From Magnetococcales bacterium (GTDB taxonomy: Bacteria > Pseudomonadota > Magnetococcia > Magnetococcales > DC0425bin3): a stretch of DNA of 7,445 nt. Where the stretch lies: assembly GCA_015229045.1 (NCBI GenBank), contig JADGCJ010000162.1, positions 1-7,445 on the forward strand. The letters are read 5' to 3'. The notes beneath the pieces were generated by a model, which was not told where the DNA came from, made no database searches, and saw only the letters and a list, made by a program, of their open reading frames with translations. This document shows, piece after piece, positions 1-6,900 of the stretch. How positions within the stretch are numbered: the first letter of the stretch is position 1; each line of letters opens with the position of its first letter. A program made the position numbers and the translations under genes.

Positions 1-107
1 CGAATGTCGGCATTTTTCAGAAAATAGATCCACTCGTCCAGGGAAGCGGGTTGCAAGGCACTCTCTTCCAGGTTCGGGGGGACTCTTTTTTGGGCACTGA
101 GGGCCAT
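1..107 (-). CDS. N-terminal fragment of an unidentified protein with an Rpn-transposase-like segment (partial)
   Basis: The minus strand opens with ATG at 107-105 and reads without a stop to the window edge (about 35 codons). A good Shine-Dalgarno GGAGG (117-121 on the complement) sits 9 nt upstream, which supports this start. The peptide begins MALSAQKRVPP and contains SLDEWIYFLKNADI near residues 22-35. From memory, a W-(I/L/V)-YFLKN segment occurs in the C-terminal half of Rpn/PD-(D/E)XK 'recombination-promoting nuclease/putative transposase' proteins. Finding it only about 25 residues after the start suggests either a short relative or a rebuilt fragment that has lost the N-terminal nuclease core. 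Family assignment is an inference from one short motif; the rest of the gene lies outside the window. Confidence 0.45.
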   Translation of the reverse strand, partial: MALSAQKRVPPNLEESALQPASLDEWIYFLKNADI

Positions 108-116
108 GAACCGTAA

Positions 117-163
117 CCTCCAACAAAACAAGGGCTTATAAAAAAATACATTATTTACAACAA
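117..163 (-). promoter_or_regulatory. Candidate promoter and ribosome binding site for the leftward gene
   Basis: On the complement, TTGTTG (163-158) is followed after 17 nt by TATAAG (140-135), which resembles a sigma70 -35/-10 pair with a good -10 and a weak -35. Transcription would begin near 128, leaving a leader of about 20 nt that contains GGAGG (121-117) ahead of the ATG at 107. Spacing is right at every step, but the surrounding DNA is AT-rich, so chance -10-like boxes are expected. This is a prediction by eye. Confidence 0.35.
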
Positions 164-178
164 CTTATAAAGCATGCT
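135..178. repeat. Direct repeat CTTATAAA (two copies) next to the palindrome AGCATGCT
   Basis: The octamer CTTATAAA occurs at 135-142 and again at 164-171, 29 nt apart, close to three helical turns. The second copy runs into the perfect 8-bp palindrome AGCATGCT at 171-178. The pair brackets the predicted leftward promoter and lies upstream of a brnT gene. Toxin-antitoxin operons of this family are autoregulated by the antitoxin binding upstream DNA, so an operator is conceivable. The repeats are short and AT-rich and may be coincidental. Confidence 0.3.
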
Positions 179-310
179 AACTTTAACACCGACCTGGGGA
201 GGATGGGAAGGGTCACTGTTCTGTAGTCGCCTTGCATGTCCATTTCACGTCAATCAAGAAGGTCCCTGACAGCGTTCCATGGTTGCATTCCTGATAAAAA
301 CGTCTCTACA

Positions 311-592
311 ATGGATGATATGAAGATCACCTATGATCCTATGAAACGCGATAAAACTCTTATTGAACGTGGGTTGGATTTTGACGACACCCCAAGGATT
401 TTTTCCGGATCTTCAGTCACTTTGAGCGATGATCGCAAGGATTACGGAGAAAAACGTTTTATAACTTTTGGTCTTCTGTTGGGTCGTATGGTGGCAGTCG
501 TGTGGACGCTTCGCGGCGATGCACGCCGTATCATTTCTTTGAGGTTTGCCAATGAACGCGAAATCAGCCGATACCAGCACCGCTTGGGTTGA
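311..592 (+). CDS. brnT: BrnT family type II toxin (predicted RNase)
   Basis: This 93-residue protein (90 if translation starts at the second ATG, 320) matches the BrnT family along its whole length. It has the N-terminal MKITYDP with GLDF following, the central DDRKDYGEKRF block at residues 40-50, and the C-terminal RRIISLRFANERE signature at 72-84. BrnT proteins have a RelE-like fold, act in the cytoplasm as ribonucleases that arrest translation, and are neutralised by BrnA. Neither start has a strong Shine-Dalgarno sequence; 320 corresponds to the usual family N-terminus, while 311 adds MDD. The stop overlaps the next gene by 41 nt, the toxin-first, overlapping order typical of brnTA. It appears intact. 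Family assignment is from recognition of the sequence, not a search. Confidence 0.88.
   Translation: MDDMKITYDPMKRDKTLIERGLDFDDTPRIFSGSSVTLSDDRKDYGEKRFITFGLLLGRMVAVVWTLRGDARRIISLRFANEREISRYQHRLG
541..544 (+). promoter_or_regulatory. Ribosome binding site that decides the brnA start
   Basis: GAGG inside the brnT coding sequence lies 7 nt before the ATG at 552. It makes that ATG the likely start of the antitoxin rather than the in-frame TTG at 546. Confidence 0.5.
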
Positions 593-797
593 CCCGGATG
601 ATGCTCCGGAGTTGACGGAGGAGTTGCTCGACCAAGTCATGGAACGTGGTGTTTGGAGCATCGGGGGGCGCGAAGTTTCCCGTGAAGAAGGTATGGCAGC
701 ATTTCGTCGAGAAATGTTTGATGGAGGTTCTGGTATGACGCCATCCCCCGCTGCAACTCCAGTCGTGCCTGAACCCACCCACCTGCACCCGTGCTGA
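552..797 (+). CDS. brnA: BrnA-like antitoxin, C-terminal DNA-binding domain apparently missing
   Basis: The 81-residue product starts MNAKSADTS and carries WVDPDDAPELTEELL at residues 12-26, the recognisable BrnA N-terminal region that engages BrnT. Residues 33-55 (VWSIGGREVSREEGMAAFRREM) also fit members of the family. In ordinary BrnA proteins a linker with GRP is followed by a ribbon-helix-helix domain ending in a (W/Y)QTRIN-type helix, which dimerises and binds the operator. Here residue 56 onward (FDGGSGMTPSPAATP, then VVPEPTHLHPC) is proline-rich and has no resemblance to that domain. I also checked the two other forward frames downstream and found no ribbon-helix-helix sequence. The gene therefore looks truncated or rearranged after about codon 56, though a divergent short antitoxin is possible. 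The N-terminus alone could still neutralise the toxin, but autoregulation would probably be lost. Confidence 0.7.
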   Translation: MNAKSADTSTAWVDPDDAPELTEELLDQVMERGVWSIGGREVSREEGMAAFRREMFDGGSGMTPSPAATPVVPEPTHLHPC

Positions 798-990
798 AGA
801 AAGACTGAAAACTGGCTTATCCGAGATTGAAGTTTGTCGGATTCACGCTGAACAAACACATTTACCGATGGATCGACAAGCATGCGATGCCCGCCCATTG
901 CATGGGCCGTCTTTGGAGAAGGATCAAGTTGATGCCTGGGTTGAGGCGGGTGGTGCGGCTGACCGCAATAAGGGGGCTTCGGGAGAATGA
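739..990 (+). pseudogene. Open reading frame without a good start that ends on the helicase start codon; possible 3' remnant of a gene
   Basis: After a TGA at 736-738 this frame is open for 83 codons and stops with the TGA at 988-990, which overlaps the helicase ATG (987-989) as ATGA. It covers the tail of brnA and the whole 189-nt gap before the helicase. The only ATG is at 868 (40 residues, MDRQACDARP...), with no visible Shine-Dalgarno; otherwise only CTG (751, 769, 805) or TTG (898) codons are available. Downstream residues (KTGLSEIEVCRIHAEQTHLP and LEKDQVDAWVEAGGAADRN) have a plausible protein composition. I do not recognise a family. The four-base stop-start overlap is typical of translationally coupled operon genes. 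It suggests either a small leader gene or the surviving 3' end of a gene whose 5' part was lost at the brnA junction. Chance openness is not excluded. Confidence 0.3.
880..907 (+). repeat. Two adjacent short hairpins ahead of the helicase gene
   Basis: GCAT-gcg-ATGC (880-890) is followed two bases later by GCCCAT-tgc-ATGGGC (893-907), each a perfect stem with a three-base loop. There is no following T-tract, so neither is a convincing intrinsic terminator. They could slow ribosomes or polymerase between brnTA and the helicase, or be incidental. Confidence 0.25.
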
Positions 991-3881
991 CTACGGAGTA
1001 CCATGCAAGCTATTACGCGCATGAATTGAGCCGGGTCGGTGGCACCGGTGTTGACCGTCTTGGCCGTGCACTATTTGATGCATGTGTAGACCTGAATCCT
1101 CATCAGATTGAGGCAGCTCTTTTTGCCTTGCGCTCCCCCCTGTCAAAAGGGGTGTTGCTTGCCGATGAGGTTGGTCTTGGCAAGACCATTGAGGCGGGAT
1201 TGGTACTGTGCCAATATTGGGCCGAGCGTAAGCGCAACATTCTGGTGATCACTCCAGCATCACTTCGCAAACAGTGGGCACTGGAACTCCACGAAAAATT
1301 CAATTTGTCATCCATCGTTCTGGATGCGAAAACCTATAAAGATCAGCGGAAGCTTGGTGTTTCAAATCCGTTCAGAAATCAGCAGATCATCATTTGTTCG
1401 ATGCACTTTGCCTCCAATCGGGCGGAAGAACTCAAAGAGATTGCCTGGGATCTTGTGGTGATTGATGAAGCCCACAAGCTACGCAATGCCTACCGCGAAA
1501 GCAATCGGCTGGGTCAACGTATTCGCTGGGCGACAGAAGATCGCAAAAAGCTGCTTCTGACGGCGACACCACTGCAAAACTCCCTGATCGAACTCTACGG
1601 CCTTTCGACCCTGATTGATGATCGACTATTCGGTGATCAGGCATCTTTCAGAACGCAGTACATCAATCATGGCGGTGACATTTCCGGCCTGCGAGATCGC
1701 CTGGGGACGTTTTGTTGGCGATCGCTGCGCAGTCAAGTCATCGAATTCGTGCGCTACACTGAGCGTAAACTCATTACCCGACCGTTCAAGCCCACGGAAC
1801 AAGAGCACACGTTGTACGAGGCGGTTTCCAGCTATCTCAAACGCGAGGAAACCTATGCGCTCCCGCCCGGGCAAAAACACCTGCTCATACTCCTGGTCCG
1901 AAAAGTCCTTGCCTCCTCGCCCCGCGCCGTTGCCGGAACGCTTGAGATCATGCGTGACCGCCTGCTGAAACTGAGAGACGATGCCAGGCAGAACGCAAGC
2001 GCATTGGATTTTCTGAATTTTTGCGAGGATATCGATGACGACCTTCTCTATGAGATTCTTGAAGACCAGGAGGATGCATTTCCGGACGATGATATTCTGA
2101 TCCCTGAGAAAGAACCTGAAACACAGGTCAAAAAGATTGATCTGGAAAAAATCAACGCTGAAATTGAAGAATTGACCGACTATATCCGCTGTGCCAGAAG
2201 CATGGGGATCGATACGAAAACCAAAGCACTCCTGATGGCTTTGGATATTGGTTTCAGCGCCATGGAGGAAATGGGCGCGGCCAGGAAAGTGGTCGTCTTT
2301 ACGGAATCACGGCGAACTCAAAACTGGCTGAAAGATTTCCTTGAAGGGAATGGCTATGCCGGGCAGGTACTGACCTTCAATGGTACCAACAAGGATGATG
2401 CCTCCGGCCAGATTTATCAGGAGTGGCTTGCCGCCAACAAGGATTCAGGTCGATCTACCGGCGCTCGTCAGGTAGACCTCAGAGCGGCAATCATTGATTG
2501 TTTCCGTGACCGGGCAAGTGTTTTGATTGCAACGGAGGCCGGAGCTGAAGGATTGAATCTTCAGTTCTGTTCGGCCATCGTCAACTTTGATTTACCCTGG
2601 AATCCTCAGCGCATTGAACAGCGGATTGGTCGGTGTCACCGTTACGGACAAAAACATGATGTGGTGGTCATCAATTTTCTCAACGAGCGCAACGAGGCAG
2701 ACCGGCGTGTCCATGAGTTGCTGGAGCAGAAATTCAATTTGTTTACAGGTGTATTCGGTGCCAGTGATGAAGTTCTCGGCTCCATTGAAGCCGGTATGGA
2801 TTTTGAGCGCCGGATACTGGAAATCTACCAGGGATGTCGAAGCGAAAAAGAAATTCAGGCTGCATTTGAGAAATTGCAGGTGGAGCTGGACGAGCAGATC
2901 CAAACCAAGATGCGTCACACCCGGAAAATGCTGCTGGAGCATTTCGATGAGGATGTACACGACCGCCTTAAAGTGAATCTGGCAGGAACCCGGGAGCGGT
3001 TGGACCGGATTGGCCGCATGTTCTGGGCCGTCACGCGGCACACATTGCAAAATCATGCCGACTTTGACGACCAGAGTTTCTCCTTCACCCTCCAAAACAG
3101 TCCGGTCACGCATGTTTCAAAGGGTCGTTATCACCTGATCTCCAAAACACAGGAAAACATGCCCGGAGCGTATCTGTATCGCCTGAGCCACCCGTTGGGG
3201 GAATACGTCATTCATGAAGCTTCAAAGCGGCCTTGTCCGCCCGCCGAAGTGGTTTTCGACATCACCGGTCACGCGACCCGCATCGCCGTGGTGGAGCGTC
3301 TCAAGGGGCGATCCGGATGGATGAGTCTCCAACATCTGCACGTCAAGTCGTTTGATTCCGAGGAATATCTTCTTTTTTCGGGAATGGACGATACGGGCAA
3401 CAACATCGACCAGGAAACTTTCGAGAAACTTTTTAATTGTAGCGGCCAGATCCGTGCCATTCAGGCCATTCCGGAATCCACCAAAGAGCGACTCATGCGC
3501 GATCAGGAGCGCCATGCCAAGGCAACCCTGGCGAAAAACCTGGAGGAAAATAACCGCCATTTCTCCGAGGCCCGCGATCAGCTCGACAAATGGGCCGAAG
3601 ATATGGAGCTTGCGGTGCAAAAAGAGTTGGACGATACCAAACGTCAGATCCGCGATCTGCAACGGCGCAGCCGTCAGGCTCCCACACTCGAAGAGCAACA
3701 CGGCCTGCAGGAAGAAATCGTCAAACTTGAGCGTAAGAAGCGCAATTTGCGCAAACGGATCTTTGACATGGAGGACAAGATTGCCGAAAAGCGCGACCGT
3801 CTCGTGGAGACACTCGAAAAACGAATGCAGCAAAAAACAAATATCATGACTGTGTTCACCATCCGGTGGAGCGTGATTTAA
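987..3881 (+). CDS. SNF2/RapA-like DEAD/DEAH-box helicase of a DNA-modification defence operon
   Basis: This 964-residue superfamily 2 ATPase shows every core helicase motif. They are NPHQ (37-40, Q-motif region), Walker A GLGKT (63-67), DEAH (160-163), TATP (192-195), ATEAGAEGLNLQ (515-526, motif V) and RIEQRIGRCHRYGQ (542-555, motif VI with arginine finger). An acidic linker around residues 350-378 separates the RecA lobes. After the motor comes a RapA-like region, then a long predicted coiled coil (about 839-949), ending in FTIRW near the C-terminus. Such proteins translocate on double-stranded DNA and remodel bound proteins; no nuclease motif is visible. The ATG overlaps an upstream stop (ATGA), and a purine-rich AAGGGGG lies 11 nt upstream. 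The next gene, a methyltransferase, begins 20 nt after the stop. In DISARM an SNF2 protein (DrmD) similarly accompanies a methylase, so a role in sensing or unwinding unmodified invading DNA is inferred. Confidence 0.9.
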   Translation: MTTEYHASYYAHELSRVGGTGVDRLGRALFDACVDLNPHQIEAALFALRSPLSKGVLLADEVGLGKTIEAGLVLCQYWAERKRNILVITPASLRKQWALELHEKFNLSSIVLDAKTYKDQRKLGVSNPFRNQQIIICSMHFASNRAEELKEIAWDLVVIDEAHKLRNAYRESNRLGQRIRWATEDRKKLLLTATPLQNSLIELYGLSTLIDDRLFGDQASFRTQYINHGGDISGLRDRLGTFCWRSLRSQVIEFVRYTERKLITRPFKPTEQEHTLYEAVSSYLKREETYALPPGQKHLLILLVRKVLASSPRAVAGTLEIMRDRLLKLRDDARQNASALDFLNFCEDIDDDLLYEILEDQEDAFPDDDILIPEKEPETQVKKIDLEKINAEIEELTDYIRCARSMGIDTKTKALLMALDIGFSAMEEMGAARKVVVFTESRRTQNWLKDFLEGNGYAGQVLTFNGTNKDDASGQIYQEWLAANKDSGRSTGARQVDLRAAIIDCFRDRASVLIATEAGAEGLNLQFCSAIVNFDLPWNPQRIEQRIGRCHRYGQKHDVVVINFLNERNEADRRVHELLEQKFNLFTGVFGASDEVLGSIEAGMDFERRILEIYQGCRSEKEIQAAFEKLQVELDEQIQTKMRHTRKMLLEHFDEDVHDRLKVNLAGTRERLDRIGRMFWAVTRHTLQNHADFDDQSFSFTLQNSPVTHVSKGRYHLISKTQENMPGAYLYRLSHPLGEYVIHEASKRPCPPAEVVFDITGHATRIAVVERLKGRSGWMSLQHLHVKSFDSEEYLLFSGMDDTGNNIDQETFEKLFNCSGQIRAIQAIPESTKERLMRDQERHAKATLAKNLEENNRHFSEARDQLDKWAEDMELAVQKELDDTKRQIRDLQRRSRQAPTLEEQHGLQEEIVKLERKKRNLRKRIFDMEDKIAEKRDRLVETLEKRMQQKTNIMTVFTIRWSVI

Positions 3882-3888
3882 TAGCATC

Positions 3889-3893
3889 AGGAG
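3889..3893 (+). promoter_or_regulatory. Ribosome binding site that decides the methyltransferase start
   Basis: AGGAG lies 8 nt before the ATG at 3902, whereas the longer in-frame GTG at 3866, inside the helicase gene, has no comparable site. The ATG is therefore taken as the start. The site follows the helicase stop (3879-3881) by a few bases, allowing coupled translation. Confidence 0.7.
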
Positions 3894-3901
3894 ATGGAAC
3901 C

Positions 3902-6900
3902 ATGCCGTCTGCCGAACAACTTCGCAGTCGCCTTTTGAAAAAACTTTCCGAGCTGTTCCAGCTCGATCAACCCGATCTTGATTTCGGTTTCTACCGTATC
4001 ATGCATGCCAAGGCGCAGGAAATTCAGGACTTCATCAATACCGACCTGCTGAAAATTGTGGTGGATGCCTTCGGCAATGTTGATGAAGCCCGCAGAGCCG
4101 AATTGCGTGTCGCGTATGAGAAAGCCATCCAGACGGCCAAGGATTCAAGCGTTTCAAATCCGGAGGAGACCGAGCCGGTCAAAAAAGCCAAGGCCGCGTT
4201 GGATGCGGTCAAGGATACGGCCAGCGCCGAGGCCGATGTCTATGACCACCTGTATCGCTTCTTTGATCGCTACTACGACGACGGCGATTTCATCTCACGT
4301 CGCTATGATACCCGGGAAACGTCCAGCAGGGCCGCACCCTTTGCCGTGCCTTACAACGGTGAGGAAGTGAAACTACACTGGGCCAACGCTGATCAATATT
4401 ACATCAAGAGTACCGAATATTTTTCCAACTTCACCTTTGACCTGAGAAAAGCACCTGAAATCAGGGGGCCGTTGAATTTGTCATCGGATGAAGGACCACT
4501 CCGTGTCCATTTTCGCGTCGTCAAGGCCACCGAAGGCGAGCACGGAAACGTCAAGGTTGCCGAAGCCAACAAACGATTCTTCATCCTGCACGCCAAGCAT
4601 CCCTTGGCCCTGACCGAAACCGATGAACTGGTCGTCAATTTTGAATATCGTCCCGATCCGGAAAAGACCGGCCAGGAAAACTCCTGGCGGGACAAGCGCA
4701 ACGCCGAGGCGGTTGAAACCATACTGGAGCGTCTCCAGGTCATGGCGGATGCCGGTGGAGCACAAAAAGAACAAGTCGTGGCGTATCTGAATCTGTTCAA
4801 GGTGGCTTCACCGACCGTAAGTGACGGGAAGCGTCCCGTACTGGCCAGGTACGTGAACCAGTACACCGCCCGCAACACCATGGACTATTTCATCCACAAG
4901 GATCTGGGCCGCTTCCTGCGCCGGGAACTGGACTTCTACATCAAGAACGAGGTCATGTGTCTCGACGACATCGAACATGCCGAAGCGCCCGCGGTCGAAA
5001 GCTATCTGGCCAAGCTCAAGGTGCTGCGCAAGATTGCGGGCAAGCTGATCGATTTCCTGGCCCAGCTTGAGGATTTCCAGAAAAAACTCTGGCTCAAGAA
5101 GAAGTTTGTGGTGGAGACCAACTACTGCATCACGCTTGACCGGGTTCCCGAGGATCTCTACGCGGAAGTGCTTGCCAACGAGGCGCAGTGTGAAGAGTGG
5201 ATCAAGCTGTTCGCCATCGACGAGATCCATGCTGACCTGCATGGCCCGGGGTTCTCACGACCTTTGACGATTGAGTTCCTCAAGGCCAACAACAAGCTGG
5301 TGCTCGATACCCGCTTTTTCGATGAAAACTTCAAAGATCGGCTGGTAGAGTCGATTGAAAACTTCGATGAGCAGTGCGATGGCCTGCTGATTCATTCGGA
5401 GAATTTCCAGGCGTTGAACCTGTTGCAGGCGCGGTATCGCGAGCAGATAAAGTGCGTGTATATCGATCCGCCGTATAACACTGGTGAGGATGGGTTTATA
5501 TATAAGGATGGTTATCGAGACTCTACTTGGTTATGTTGTCTATATTCAAGAGTTTATGCTATCTCACCGTTTTTCACAAAGGACTGGTCGTCGTTTTGGG
5601 TAAATATTGATGACAACGAAGCCTATAACTTAAAATTATTATGCGATGGTATTTTTGGACGAGGCGGTTTCATTGCCGCGAATATATGGCAAAAACGATA
5701 CTCAAGAGAAAACAGGGAAGCCATTGGCGATGTTCACGATTATATCTTTGTATACTCTGATACTCCCCAGCAGTTCAAGGAAAGGCGACACAAGGTTAAA
5801 CTTACTGAAAAACAGGAAAAAATTTACACTAATCCGAACAATGATCCCAACGGTAAATGGAGAACCATTCCATTAACCGCTCAAGCTGGGCATGCCACCA
5901 AGGATCAATTTTACGAAATTACAGCACCTGGAGGGAAAGTTTTTACACCTCCCCAAGGTAGATGTTGGGGGATTGCTCAAGAAACATTTGAAAGATATCG
6001 AAAAGAAGAACGTATTTATTTCGGAAGGGACAATAACTCACAGCCAAACTTGATCAGATATTTATCTGAAGTTGAAGGGATTACACCCTGGACGTGGTGG
6101 CCGCACGAAGAGGTGGGTCATACTGATGAATCCAAGAAAGAATTGTATTCGATACTAAAAAAAGGAACGGGATTTGATACACCAAAACCTTCACGCCTTA
6201 TAAGGCGAATTGTCCATATTGCGTCAGATAAGGACAGCATACTATTAGATTATTTCGCTGGCTCTGGAACCACTGGCCACTCCGTCATCAATCTTAACCG
6301 TGAAGATGGCGGCACACGCAAATATATCCTCGTCGAAATGGGCGACTACTTTGACACCGTCCTCAAACCCCGTATCGCCAAGGTAATCTATTCCGAAAAC
6401 TGGAAAGACGGAAAACCCACGGCCCGCCATACCGGTATTTCCCACTGTTTCAAATACATCCGCCTGGAATCCTACGAAGACACGCTCAACAACCTGCGCC
6501 TCGACCACAACCCTCAGCGCCAGAAGGCGGTCGCAGCCAATCCGGTGCTCAAGGAAGACTATATGCTCCGCTACCTGTTGGATGTGGAGACCCGGGGGAG
6601 CCAGTCGTTGCTCAACATCGATGCCTTTGCCGATCCTTGCCGCAACACCCTGGAGATTAAGAAGCCGGGGACGGACGAGTATGTCACCCGTGCGGTCGAT
6701 CTGATCGAGACCTTCAACTATCTGATTGGTCTGCGCGTGCTGCATTCGTCCGTGCCGCAAACCTTTCAGGCGACTTTCAAGCGTATTACGGACCCGGATC
6801 TGCCCGAGGATCAGCACACCAAGCTGGTGGTGGATGGCCGCATCCGGCAGATTGAGGACGGCCCGTGGTGGTTCCGCAAGGTCGAGGGCTGGGTGCCCAA

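Larger units (their letters stand above)
108..310. other. Intergenic region between divergent genes, AT-rich on its left side
   Basis: This spacer separates the leftward gene from the rightward toxin gene. Its first part (about 121-185) is strongly AT-rich and holds the candidate leftward promoter, a repeated octamer and an 8-bp palindrome. Its second part (about 186-310) has ordinary composition. I see no convincing rightward promoter there: partial matches such as CTGACA at 268-273 and TTGCAT at 284-289 lack a well-spaced -10 box. The frame of the toxin is open from 236, but the added residues do not resemble the family and the start at 311 or 320 is preferred. Confidence 0.5.

Noticed and set aside
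236..310. N-terminal extension of BrnT from ATG 236
   Set aside because: The added 25 residues do not resemble the family, and the usual BrnT N-terminus (MKITYD) corresponds to 320.
827..1024. 65-codon open frame overlapping the helicase start
   Set aside because: Basic, low-quality peptide with no recognisable motif, running 38 nt into the well-supported helicase gene in another frame.
2446..2481. Imperfect inverted repeat (CTACC...GGTAG with flanking AGGT...ACCT) inside the helicase gene
   Set aside because: It is short and bulged, and the encoded residues (TGARQVDLRAAI) fit the normal helicase family sequence, so it needs no separate explanation.
3222..3887. 221-codon open frame on the minus strand
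   Set aside because: It is antisense to the helicase coiled-coil region, where repetitive charged codons avoid stops on the opposite strand; no family resemblance.
3866..3901. Longer methyltransferase start at GTG 3866, overlapping the helicase gene
   Set aside because: It has no good ribosome binding site, whereas ATG 3902 has AGGAG 8 nt upstream and gives the expected N-terminus.
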